Assembly (NCBI RefSeq): GCF_012912105.1
Contig: NZ_QMEA01000011.1
Span: forward strand, 25,520 to 89,519
DNA from: Brasilonema sp. UFV-L1
Lineage (GTDB): Bacteria; Cyanobacteriota; Cyanobacteriia; Cyanobacteriales; Nostocaceae
DNA: 64,000 bases
Direction: 5' to 3'
Made by a program: the position numbers and the translations under genes. The notes beneath the pieces are model-generated. The model had not been told where the DNA came from. It saw only the letters and a list, made by a program, of their open reading frames with translations, and made no database searches. Below, in pieces: positions 46,227 to 54,182 of this stretch (positions are counted from its first letter, which is position 1; every line of letters begins with the position of its first letter).

Positions 46227-46705
46227 GTTTGGTTTTTTTTAAGAATAGTGTTGTTAGTTTGTTGTTTAGGCGATGGCGCAAAGCGCCCGCCGGGGCGATC
46301 GCAAGAAAGCGTCTGTGCTACCAGAGCAGCGGTACAGTAATCCCAAAAACTCAGTTTTTGCTGGAAAGACCGAGTTTGAGTGAGTTCAACCCAAACAAAC
46401 CTGGTTTTTTACCTGAATGCGTGAGTCATGTACCGGCGCTCTAGAAGACGCTACGGAAAGAGACTCTTGTTAGCTAATCGTTGCATATGTCTTACTTTTT
46501 TCAACTAAAAATACAAATATTTTTTCTTGCCATTTTGACGAAATTATTTTAAGTATATTAGCTGATTGACAAAAAACGCACTATACATATAAATCACACA
46601 TGAGTCCATGTAGGCGGACTAATAAATTTATTTCTATTTATTTCTATAGGAAGAACTAGTGATGATACTATTAAGCACGGTGTTTTCTATCCACTCGGAG
46701 AAATA
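46227..46705. other. Intergenic with an SDR5-like element
   Basis: No gene was recognised. GCGAT (46270-46274), a 23-bp GC-rich insert and ATCGC (46298-46302) form another HIP1-framed element. An AAACTCAGTTTTT/GACCGAGTTTGAG pair follows at 46347-46385. Confidence 0.5.
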
Positions 46706-47230
46706 ATGACTAACAGAAATAACCTCCTTCGCAATGTACTAGTTGGCGCAGGAGTCGCTGCGGTTGGTGCAATTGGAACGAAAGCAGCAGTAGATTATTT
46801 TCGTAACCGTGGAAAAGAAGAAGTTGTTGATGAAAGCCAAGGCGATGCTGAACCAACATCTTCAGAAGAAGTTGCTTATGCAACTGTAGAAGAAAGTTCC
46901 GTTCAAGACTTTCTTGATAAAAGCTTTGGTAATCCTGGTCGTTATGTTCCTAATCGTCCGCCAAAAGTATTTGATTATCAAGGCAAACAATACATGGTGA
47001 TTTGGGCATACGACAATCAGCAGAAAAAAAATCAAATGTTGGCTTTCATTTATACAGACCAAGGTCGTAAAATGATTGCCAGTGTTGGATATACAAATCA
47101 AAAAACTGACTACAATATCAACCTGCAAGGCACGCCTTTTGCAGTAGAAGTGAATAATCAGAAACTGACATCTGGTAAGTCAGAAACAGGCGGAACGAAT
47201 GAGGTTGACTTTGTTCTTGCTGCGGCTTAG
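46706..47230 (+). CDS. Hypothetical protein with N-terminal hydrophobic helix
   Basis: The 174-residue protein has ATG 46706 preceded by GGAGAAATA. NLLRNVLVGAGVAAVGAIGT (about 5-24) could span the membrane or act as an uncleaved signal. A charged Glu-rich linker follows to about residue 65. The rest is a probable beta-rich domain: FDYQGKQYMVIWAYDNQQKKNQMLAFIYT, MIASVGYTNQ and FAVEVNNQKL. I do not recognise the family. It has its own terminator at 47268, so it is probably a single-gene unit. Confidence 0.75.
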   Translation: MTNRNNLLRNVLVGAGVAAVGAIGTKAAVDYFRNRGKEEVVDESQGDAEPTSSEEVAYATVEESSVQDFLDKSFGNPGRYVPNRPPKVFDYQGKQYMVIWAYDNQQKKNQMLAFIYTDQGRKMIASVGYTNQKTDYNINLQGTPFAVEVNNQKLTSGKSETGGTNEVDFVLAAA

Positions 47231-47267
47231 TTGATAGTGATTTGATGAGAACATTTTGACTTTTAAT

Positions 47268-47290
47268 GGTGGTTGCAACAACCACCTTTT
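47268..47290 (+). terminator. Intrinsic terminator of the preceding gene
   Basis: GGTGGTTG (47268-47275) pairs perfectly with CAACCACC (47279-47286) around a CAA loop, followed by TTTT. It is about 40 bp after the stop. Confidence 0.85.
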
Positions 47291-47324
47291 AGTTTAAGTT
47301 TAGTTAAACACGTCTATCTTAGTG

Positions 47325-47432
47325 TTCTCGTCCGCCTAGGACTGTAAGTCCCAGGCTAACAGCCTAAGTCCATTAAAATGGACTAACAGATGCATCACCA
47401 AAGCTTGTCTCATGGAAATGAGACGCTAGACT
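47325..47432. repeat. Row of small hairpins
   Basis: Three or more stem-loops in series: CCTAGGACTGTAAGTCCCAGG (with GGACT/AGTCC), GTCCATTAAAATGGAC and GTCTCATGGAAATGAGAC. This is a known style of intergenic repeat in Nostoc relatives. Confidence 0.6.
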
Positions 47433-47476
47433 AGTTTTTATAGCCAAAATTCCTATCTCTAAGTGGTTGTCTGTGT

Positions 47477-48058
47477 ATGGCTACTTTCGCAGCGGTTACT
47501 CCCAAACGTTTTACGATCGCCGACTATCACCGCCTAATTGAGTTGGGGTTTCTTACAGAAAATGACCGAGTAGAGTTAATTCGTGGAGAACTCATGCAAA
47601 TGGTATCTAAAGGAACGCCCCACACCGTTTGCAATACCTCCTTAGTTTACGAACTCACAATATTGCTGCAAGGACGGGCAATAGTCCGAGGACAAGAACC
47701 GATTACCTTACCTCCCAAGAGTGAACCTGAACCGGATTTGGTGATTGCTTATAGTCGGAGCGATCGCTACTTATCAGGACATCCAAGTCCGGCTGATATT
47801 TTGCTAGTGGCTGAAGTTGCAGATGCTACGCTCAAGTATGACCAACAGGTAAAGTTACCACTCTACGCTGAGTCTGGAATTGCTAATTACTGGATATTCA
47901 ATTTGGTGGCAAGTTGTTTGGAAGTTTACACTCAGCCCTATCAAGACTTGCAAGGCAACTTTGGCTATGCAAGCAAGCAGATTTTTTTGCCTCATGCTGT
48001 TGTGACTCTCCCTGGTTTCCCGGATTTGTCTGTTGATTTGTCTAAGGTGTTTCCTTGA
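47477..48058 (+). CDS. Uma2-family (DUF820) protein
   Basis: The 193-residue protein is of full family length. It has FTIADYHRLIELGFLTENDRVELIRGELMQM at the start and EPEPDLVIAYSRSDRY near 88. LLVAEVADATLKYDQQVKLPLYAESGIANYWIFNL is near 115. These are the Uma2 landmarks with the nuclease-fold Asp and Glu. It is distinct from the copy at 4235-4840 and belongs to the SEPEPDL subtype. Function is unproven. Confidence 0.9.
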   Translation: MATFAAVTPKRFTIADYHRLIELGFLTENDRVELIRGELMQMVSKGTPHTVCNTSLVYELTILLQGRAIVRGQEPITLPPKSEPEPDLVIAYSRSDRYLSGHPSPADILLVAEVADATLKYDQQVKLPLYAESGIANYWIFNLVASCLEVYTQPYQDLQGNFGYASKQIFLPHAVVTLPGFPDLSVDLSKVFP

Positions 48059-48104
48059 AGTTGTGATAAGTTATTTGTGCGATCGCCCCTGGATATCATG
48101 TCCG

Positions 48105-48390
48105 GCAAATTAAGTAGGTGGGCGGGAAAATTTATCGGTGTGTCCGCAGCGAGTGGAACGCAGTGAAACGTAGACGACGCACTTATCTACACCGAAAGTG
48201 CCAACCGACGCATTGTCCCCGAAAATTTTGCCAGCCCTATTACCCCGCGTACCCGACGAGCGAAGACAGATCAATAAAACCAGGGCTGGCAAAATTTTTA
48301 CGTGTTAGACCCCCGTTCCTCCCCAAATCAAGCAGGATTTTTAGTATTAATCGACAATTCTTTCTAATAAACTGCTTGATTTGGTAACGC
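48105..48390. repeat. Stacked inverted-repeat element
   Basis: Two perfect inverted pairs stand in series. One is AAAATTTTGCCAGCCCT / AGGGCTGGCAAAATTTT (17 bp, about 48222-48298). The other is CCAAATCAAGCAG (48323-48335) / CTGCTTGATTTGG (48372-48384). The TGCCAGCC arm resembles that of the element at 54980-55116. Open frames through this region on both strands look like by-products. Confidence 0.7.
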
Positions 48391-48799
48391 ATTGGGACAA
48401 AGAAATGGGGACGCACTAATCTATAAAAAACGAGCAAACTTTGCACGAGTTTCTGTTCTAGACGATAAATCTTTGATTGAGGCTCCGGGGGGGCTTCCCG
48501 CAGGGTAGCAATCGCTGCGGGTTTTGACTACTTTATATTTTGTTACATAGTTAGGTTTATTTGTGCCTACCTACTTACTTGTGATATGTCCGCAGCGTTC
48601 GCGCATATTAAATGTTAGAAAAGTTACTTTATTAATGCAAATAAACAATTCGTTAATTGCATAACATATGCTTTAATTCAAGGCAAATTAAAAAACAATA
48701 ACAGTTTATATGATTGAAATAAATTATGAATCTTTTCTAGCATTTTTTTGGAATTGCCATTTTTACTTTTGTAGCTTTATCCATGTCAGAATTCATTTC
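48391..48799. other. Intergenic, upstream of the CHAT cassette
   Basis: It contains a GC-rich repeat piece (48480-48525, GGGGGGGCTTCCCGCAGGG) and AT-rich sequence that presumably holds the promoter of the RHH gene. No other gene was seen. Confidence 0.4.
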
Positions 48800-48973
48800 A
48801 TGAGTGCTAAAACAAATAAAGAAATGCACATTAATATGGACGATAACTTAAAAAAGCGGTTTCATGCTACCTGCGTTATGCAGAGTAAAAAAATGAACAA
48901 AGTAGTCATTGAGTTAATCCAGCAATGGTTGGAAACAAACGAAATAGGGCTTCCTAATGAAGCAAAGAGCTAA
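48800..48973 (+). CDS. ParG-like ribbon-helix-helix DNA-binding protein
   Basis: 57 residues from ATG 48800 (a frame from 48710 adds an unlikely hydrophobic leader). After a short basic tail the sequence MHINMDDNLKKRFHATCVMQ, then SKKMNKVVIELIQQWLETNE, shows the beta-strand/helix/helix pattern of RHH proteins. It is close to the C-terminal domain of the plasmid protein ParG. No ParF/ParA ATPase is near. It lies 82 bp before the CHAT gene in the same direction, so it may be the repressor of that cassette; this is inferred from position. Confidence 0.72.
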   Translation: MSAKTNKEMHINMDDNLKKRFHATCVMQSKKMNKVVIELIQQWLETNEIGLPNEAKS

Positions 48974-49055
48974 CAAATTACTACTAAATCAGGCATTTGA
49001 ACAGCCAAGTTAGTTATGTAAAAAATTTTCAACTTAAATATAACTGGAGTTATAT

Positions 49056-49958
49056 ATGCAGCAAAAAATCTTGATTTTGACAGCAAATCCGACAAATACC
49101 TCAAGGTTGCGACTGGATGAAGAGGTACGGGAAATTGATGAAGGATTACGACGAGCCAACAAACGGGAGAAGTTCAAGCTAGAGCAGAGGTGGGCAGTGC
49201 GACCGAGGGACATTCAACGGGCAATGTTGGATACTAATCCGCAGATTGCTCATTTTTCAGGTCATGGGACGGGAGATGAAGGTCTGGTATTTGAAGATGA
49301 AACCGGGCAGATAAAGCTAGTCAATGGACTCGCCTTAGCAGAACTGTTTTCACTGTTTGCTGAACAGTTAGAGTGTGTTGTTCTTAACGGCTGTTACTCA
49401 GAAGTGCAGGCGAACGCTATCGCCCAACATATCCCCTACGTCATTGGCATGAACAAGGCAATTGGGGATAAAGCTGCAATTGAATTTGCTGTGGGCTTTT
49501 ACAATGCTCTAGGAGCAGGGAAATCCGTCGAATTTGCTTACAAATTTGGTTGTGCTGCAGTTCGGTTGGCGGGTATTCCAGAACAACTAATCCCAATTTT
49601 AAAGAAGAAGCCAAATACTGAGGAGCCTCCAGTCAATAATGAATCTGTGTCTGAGTCAGATCAAGAACTAAACGACTCTGATAGAGAACTACTCACAAAA
49701 CTCTTAATACGTAGTGGACGTGCGGAATATTCGGCACGAAGACCACTGTGTCTAAAGATTAGAATTGAACCAAATCAACTTGGATTTCTAAGAGAATCTA
49801 CTGTTACTGACTTTGCCTTACAGCTAATTGAGTATTTAAATGAAATAAATGATAAAGAAGCCCTTTGTAAAATTTGCTTTGAACTAGAACTTGTCTTTAA
49901 AAGAGGTAAGTACTCGATTGATTTGGAAAATGTTAAATCAAAACTAAATTGTAACTAA
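49056..49958 (+). CDS. CHAT-domain protease with C-terminal adaptor (EAD-like) domain
   Basis: This is a 300-residue protein. The caspase-like CHAT domain spans about 1-180: MQQKILILTANPTNTSRLRLDEEVREID is a typical start, and the catalytic pair is His70 (AHFSGHG) and Cys113 (VVLNGCYS). After an acidic linker, residues about 208-300 form a helical domain (ELLTKLLIRSGRAE, FALQLIEYLNEINDKEALCKICFEL, VKSKLNCN). It is plainly homologous to the N-terminus of the next protein. Shared adaptor domains of this sort (effector-associated domains) bring a protease and its partner together. The next gene's first ATG overlaps the stop, so translation is coupled. Confidence 0.9.
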   Translation: MQQKILILTANPTNTSRLRLDEEVREIDEGLRRANKREKFKLEQRWAVRPRDIQRAMLDTNPQIAHFSGHGTGDEGLVFEDETGQIKLVNGLALAELFSLFAEQLECVVLNGCYSEVQANAIAQHIPYVIGMNKAIGDKAAIEFAVGFYNALGAGKSVEFAYKFGCAAVRLAGIPEQLIPILKKKPNTEEPPVNNESVSESDQELNDSDRELLTKLLIRSGRAEYSARRPLCLKIRIEPNQLGFLRESTVTDFALQLIEYLNEINDKEALCKICFELELVFKRGKYSIDLENVKSKLNCN

Positions 49959-49975
49959 TGCGCGGAGTTAAAAGT

Positions 49976-50632
49976 ATGTCAACTCAATTCTTTTTAGACG
50001 AAATTGATATAGAAGCATTAGCAAAGCTAATGCTTCGTAGCCAACAATTAAGAACGCGAGAAGCACTATGTCTAAGAATTGGAATAGACCATAGGAGACT
50101 TTGGTTTATCAAAGATTCTTCTGATTCTGACTTTGTTATACAGTTAATTAACCACTTAAATGAAATAGGTAATAAAGAAGCTCTTTGTAAACTTTGTTGT
50201 GAGGAATTATTCCCGATTTTTTGTAATTCAGAAATTCCTACAGATATTTTAAGAAATATTGCAGCAAAACTCCATTGTAACCAAGAGCTTAGCAATAATT
50301 ATTCAAATAGTTCTAAAACTCAAGATTTAACTTTAACTGAAGTTTCAACAAATGGTTCAATTTTTGGTAGAGGTATAAGTACTCTTGTAGCAGGTGCAGG
50401 TCTTGTAGTCTTTTTTGGAGGAGGAGGATTAATTTATTATTTAACATCACAGTCACAGCAACTCCCATTAGGAACCTACCAAGCTACTTGTTCAAATATT
50501 TCTGTAAATGACGGTATTTTGACTGCTACTTGTGCAGATCTTCAAGGTCAACCGAGAAAAAGTAGTCTAGATTTTAAGCTATGTCGTTATGGTATTGAAA
50601 ACCTAAATGGTAGACTGGAATGTAAATCGTAA
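49976..50632 (+). CDS. EAD-like adaptor - transmembrane - cyanovirin-like protein
   Basis: 218 residues from ATG 49976 (GGAG nine bases upstream); ATG 49958, overlapping the previous stop, is the alternative. Residues about 8-102 match the C-terminal adaptor of the CHAT protein: LAKLMLRS, DFVIQLINHLNEIGNKEALCKLCCEEL and IAAKLHCN. One membrane helix lies at about 136-158 (LVAGAGLVVFFGGGGLIYYL). The last 54 residues (GTYQATCSNISVNDGILTATCAD, then QPRKSSLDFKLC) resemble one of the two repeats of a cyanovirin-N homology domain, a sugar-binding fold. It would join a cytosolic adaptor to an outside lectin-like sensor or effector. Confidence 0.82.
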   Translation: MSTQFFLDEIDIEALAKLMLRSQQLRTREALCLRIGIDHRRLWFIKDSSDSDFVIQLINHLNEIGNKEALCKLCCEELFPIFCNSEIPTDILRNIAAKLHCNQELSNNYSNSSKTQDLTLTEVSTNGSIFGRGISTLVAGAGLVVFFGGGGLIYYLTSQSQQLPLGTYQATCSNISVNDGILTATCADLQGQPRKSSLDFKLCRYGIENLNGRLECKS

Positions 50633-50917
50633 GAATTTCCGCGCCTGACTCCTGAGTTCTTTTGTTAAAAACAAATTATTAAAAAAACTTATTTGTAGTC
50701 AGCAAGTCTGATAAGCTAGTCTACCATTAGACGGAAATGTAGAACCTTCCCTCTCAAGAAAGAGCAATTCAGGTAGTGTTGTTCGGTACATTTCTGTCAA
50801 GAGAATAAATTTTCAATTGGCGAATCTGATGTAAAGATGCGCTAGTCAAGCCCGTCTATCGATCTATGTCGTCTTGAAGTTTTTGCAAGGCGTCCAATCT
50901 AATCAGCGAGGAATACT

Positions 50918-51481
50918 ATGTCCGAATCAGCAAACAACACTGTCGAATCAGTCAAAAATGCTGCAGAATCAGCGAAGAATACTGTCGAATCAGCAGCGAA
51001 GAACACTGTCGAATCAGCTAAGAATGCTGTGGATAATATAGCAGGCGGAATCATTCCACCACAGCCACCAATTGAGCCACAGACTGATGCTCATGTCCTC
51101 AAGTCTCGTTTGGAATGGGGTGAACCTGCTTTAACAATTTTGGATGTGCGCGATCGCAATACCTACAACCAAGGTCATATCATGGGCGCAATGCCTTATC
51201 CAATTGATCAATTGGTAGATCGAGCTGTATCATCTTTGGCTAAAAGCCGTGATATCTACGTTTACGGTGAAAACGAGGAACAAACTGCTCAAGCTGCGCA
51301 ATCGTTGAAAAGTGCAGGCTTTGTACACGTTTCTCAACTCAAAGGTGGTTTGGCAGCATGGAAGGCTATCGGGGGTCCTACTGAAGGTATTGTAGAATCA
51401 CAAACTCCTGCTGGCGCAGATGACTACAATGTTGTAGACCGTTTGAAAAATCACGCAGAAACACAGCAAAAGGATGTTTAG
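50918..51481 (+). CDS. Rhodanese-like domain protein lacking the catalytic Cys, with repeat N-terminus
   Basis: The 187-residue protein begins with about 45 residues of imperfect 7- to 11-residue repeats (NTVESVKNAAESAKNTVES), predicted to be an amphipathic helix like those of LEA proteins. The rhodanese domain covers about 60-165: LTILDVRDRNTYNQGHIMGAMPYP, then IYVYGENEEQTAQAAQSLKSAGF and QLKGGLAAWKAIGG. The active-site loop, normally YC(x)4-R, reads YGENEEQ, so sulfur transfer is not expected. It may bind a partner or act in stress protection. Single-gene context. Confidence 0.9.
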   Translation: MSESANNTVESVKNAAESAKNTVESAAKNTVESAKNAVDNIAGGIIPPQPPIEPQTDAHVLKSRLEWGEPALTILDVRDRNTYNQGHIMGAMPYPIDQLVDRAVSSLAKSRDIYVYGENEEQTAQAAQSLKSAGFVHVSQLKGGLAAWKAIGGPTEGIVESQTPAGADDYNVVDRLKNHAETQQKDV

Positions 51482-51540
51482 TCATAAGTCATAAGTCATA
51501 AGTCATGAGTCATGAGTTATTAATGACTCATGACGACTTG
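51482..51540. repeat. Heptamer-type repeat (AGTCATA/AGTCATG)
   Basis: Head-to-tail AGTCATA/AGTCATG units and an inverted copy (TAATGACTCATGAC) lie between the convergent rhodanese and exonuclease genes. The inverted part can form a hairpin. Confidence 0.75.
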
Positions 51541-52164
51541 TTAATGTTCAAACAAGTCTTTGAATTGCAACAAATCTAGAGAAACTATTGTCGGTAAACA
51601 TCGAAAGCATTCTTGAGCAAGTTCTAGGCGTTCTTCCCGTTTGAGCATTTCTGTAAGTTTCTTTTGTACACTGATTAAGTAACGTACATCGTTTGCAGCA
51701 TAATTGAGTTGAGCCTCAGATAAATTAGCCGCGTTTCCCCAGTCGGAACTTTGAGAACTTTTGTCTAACTCCACTTGCTCTAATTCCTGCACGACATCCT
51801 TTAGTCCATGACGTTGGGTGTAGGTGCGAGCTAACTTACTGGCAATTTTGGTACAAAAAACCCGATTGACGTGAATGCCCAAATTGTAACGCAGTGTGGC
51901 AACGTCAAAACGTGCAAAGTGAAAAACCTTGAGGACACTCGTAGCTTCTAAGAGCTTCTTTAAGTTTGGAGCATCAGTTTGACCTTTAGCAATACGAATC
52001 GCAGTTACTTTACCCTCACTGTTGCACAGCTGAACCAGACACAAGCGATCGCGTTGTGGTAATAATCCCATCGTTTCTGTATCTACAGCTATAACTTCAC
52101 CATGTAGATAATGGGAAAGTAAGTTGTCAGCAAGATCGCGATCGCAAACTTGAAAATCTTCCAT
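51541..52164 (-). CDS. RNase D-like 3'-5' exonuclease (DEDD family)
   Basis: The 207-residue single-domain protein has the DEDDy motifs in order: VIAVDTETMGL (Asp, Glu), KVFHFARFDVATL (Asp) and LNYAANDVRYLISVQKKL (Tyr, Asp). Fixed by these motifs, it should degrade RNA ends, for example in tRNA maturation. It has no HRDC domains, as is usual for the short cyanobacterial form. Its start ATG at 52164 gives the expected N-terminus. Confidence 0.93.
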   Translation of the reverse strand: MEDFQVCDRDLADNLLSHYLHGEVIAVDTETMGLLPQRDRLCLVQLCNSEGKVTAIRIAKGQTDAPNLKKLLEATSVLKVFHFARFDVATLRYNLGIHVNRVFCTKIASKLARTYTQRHGLKDVVQELEQVELDKSSQSSDWGNAANLSEAQLNYAANDVRYLISVQKKLTEMLKREERLELAQECFRCLPTIVSLDLLQFKDLFEH

Positions 52165-52250
52165 GAATGAGATGTAGTTCGGTTAAATATTTATATTATC
52201 TACGTTTCTAGTGACTGCTAAAGCGCTCAATCTTAGTATCCACACGAGTA

Positions 52251-52277
52251 ACCGAAGGAGGATCTCCCTCCTTCGGT
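52251..52277. terminator. Perfect 11-bp hairpin
   Basis: ACCGAAGGAGG (52251-52261) pairs with CCTCCTTCGGT (52267-52277). It lies 30 bp downstream of the CAP gene stop on the minus strand. A T-run is missing there; on the plus strand it is followed by ATATATCT. Probably a terminator or transcript-end hairpin. Confidence 0.55.
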
Positions 52278-52307
52278 ATATATCTGACTACAAACTCATT
52301 CCTAAAA

Positions 52308-52871
52308 TTATCTACCGGTGCGAAGGAAAATTTGCGTCAGATAAACCTTACCTTCCTTATTAGTAGCTACGCCAATTCCAGTCATGTTGTAATTGCCTTT
52401 GAGATTAGCCAGATGTCCAGGACTATGAAGCCAACCACTCACAGCTTCCTCAGCAGGATCACTATACCCTAGGTTAAAAGCAAGGTTTTCTGCCGCACTC
52501 CTGTAGCGAATAGGAATAGCATTAACTCTCCTTCTAAATCCCTGATGACTAAATGGAACTTTACCGTTAGCCATATTCTGGCTATGAATCCTTGCTTGTC
52601 GAGATACTCTAGCATTGAGAGAGAGTTTTGGCAAACCTCTAGAAGCTCGATATCGATTAATTTGGTCAAAAACTGACCTTTCTAAATCAGTGGATTTAAT
52701 AGTCACAGCAGGAGGTGATGTCACTCGACGTGATGACATTGATAACACCTGGTTGTGGTCTGATTTATGTGATTTCTTTGTAGAGGTTTGACCTATTACA
52801 TCAGTGGATGACATTCCACTAGCAAGGACAAGCGTACTTAAAGCAATGCCAAAAGCAGTTTGTCGAAACAT
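52308..52871 (-). CDS. CAP (SCP/PR-1) domain secreted protein
   Basis: The 187-residue precursor has a signal peptide at about 1-27 (FGIALSTLVLASGMSS). The CAP domain covers about 62-185: FDQINRYRASRGLPKLSLNARVSRQARIHSQNMA, FSHQGF, AAENLAFN and the C-terminal signature AVSGWLHSPGHLANLKGNYNMTGIGVA. The His/Glu pairs are those of the YkwD-like bacterial group. The role of these secreted proteins in bacteria is mostly unknown. Confidence 0.93.
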   Translation of the reverse strand: MFRQTAFGIALSTLVLASGMSSTDVIGQTSTKKSHKSDHNQVLSMSSRRVTSPPAVTIKSTDLERSVFDQINRYRASRGLPKLSLNARVSRQARIHSQNMANGKVPFSHQGFRRRVNAIPIRYRSAAENLAFNLGYSDPAEEAVSGWLHSPGHLANLKGNYNMTGIGVATNKEGKVYLTQIFLRTGR

Positions 52872-53306
52872 GGAGAATTAAGTAGTGTGTAGGGTTATAA
52901 GGGGTAAAACCTGGTTGGTTGTTTTTTAATATACCCGTATACTTTTCAGTATTTGGCAGGTGAGGCAATCATTACATATAGGATTAGAAGCGTCAAGAGT
53001 CTTTGATAATCATCTTAAGAAAGCAAAGTGATAGAAGAAAAACACACCTCATTTTACGTAATTGCTGGTAAGCTGTTTCTAATTCAGCAAGAGTGTTCAT
53101 TCGCATTTGCGGGACATACTTACTACCAAAGCCTCGAAAACGTCCTTGAGCATTGGGACGCTCAGCCGTTGATTGAAAACTGGAAAGTAAAGGAGTATGA
53201 GTCACGGACAAGCTAAAATGACATAATGACCATAATTATATATAGCTCTCCAAACTTTTTGTTATCTGCATTTTCTACATCTGTTGTGGTTCGTTAAATA
53301 AAATCT
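52872..53306. other. Intergenic with a trpB fragment
   Basis: Apart from the remnant at 53047-53211 I see no gene. It contains the upstream regions of the CAP gene (minus) and the SUI1 gene (plus). Confidence 0.45.
53047..53211 (-). pseudogene. Tryptophan synthase beta chain, N-terminal remnant
   Basis: The minus-strand frame reads NAQGRFRGFGSKYVPQ, then MNTLAELETAYQQL. This matches the N-terminus of TrpB (QGRFGxFGGKYVPE, then ALAELExAY). Only about 55 codons are present and the match ends at about 53055. It includes changes at conserved positions (GGKYVPE has become GSKYVPQ). It is therefore a decayed fragment, not a gene. Confidence 0.7.
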
Positions 53307-53678
<372 letters not shown>

Positions 53679-53783
53679 TTTGTAGTGTTTACCGAACTCT
53701 AGAAACCTGCTGTTTCAGCACATAAATGTTATCTTTGAAATGTACAAAAATTCTGTTCATTTTGATATTTATAGGAGGAAACG

Positions 53784-53942
53784 ATGGATATAGTTCGCCT
53801 ACTTTGTGCTATTTTTCTACCACCTCTGGGAGTATTTTTACAAGTTGGTATTGGTATAGATTTTTGGATTAATATACTTTTGACACTTTTTGGTTATATT
53901 CCTGGAATTATTCACGCTGTGTGGGTGATTGCAAGAAAATAA
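53784..53942 (+). CDS. YqaE/Pmp3 family (UPF0057) membrane peptide
   Basis: This 52-residue gene was found by reading the plus strand: MDIVRLLCAIFLPPLGVFLQ, then VGIGIDFWINILLTLFGYIP and GIIHAVWVIARK. It has the two membrane helices and the FLPPLGV and GYIPGIIHA motifs of the family. Members modulate membrane potential and respond to salt or cold in other organisms. AGGAGGAA lies seven bases before ATG 53784. Confidence 0.95.
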   Translation: MDIVRLLCAIFLPPLGVFLQVGIGIDFWINILLTLFGYIPGIIHAVWVIARK

Positions 53943-54182
53943 ACGTAGAGTTAAGAAACTGACATAAAAAACAAAGAAGACCAAAAAAGTCAGCCAAAAT
54001 TTTTGGCATTGAAGATTTAAAAGTTGATTGTTGAGGGTGGGCATCGCTCACCCTTATTGGATTATGTAGGTTAGCAAAAAGTCTTTTTTGGTAAACTCTC
54101 CGAAAATTCATTGAGAGGTTTTGTAGTGAAAGCCGTTCACTTAGTTTCGGATGAATTTAACCTACAGAGTAGGTGCAAGATA

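Noticed and set aside
46229..46444. 71-residue plus-strand protein
   Set aside because: It passes through an SDR5-like element and another palindrome, with no ribosome-binding site or family match.
48118..48446. Genes on either strand across the inverted repeats
   Set aside because: The frames are created by the stacked inverted repeats and show no conserved domain.
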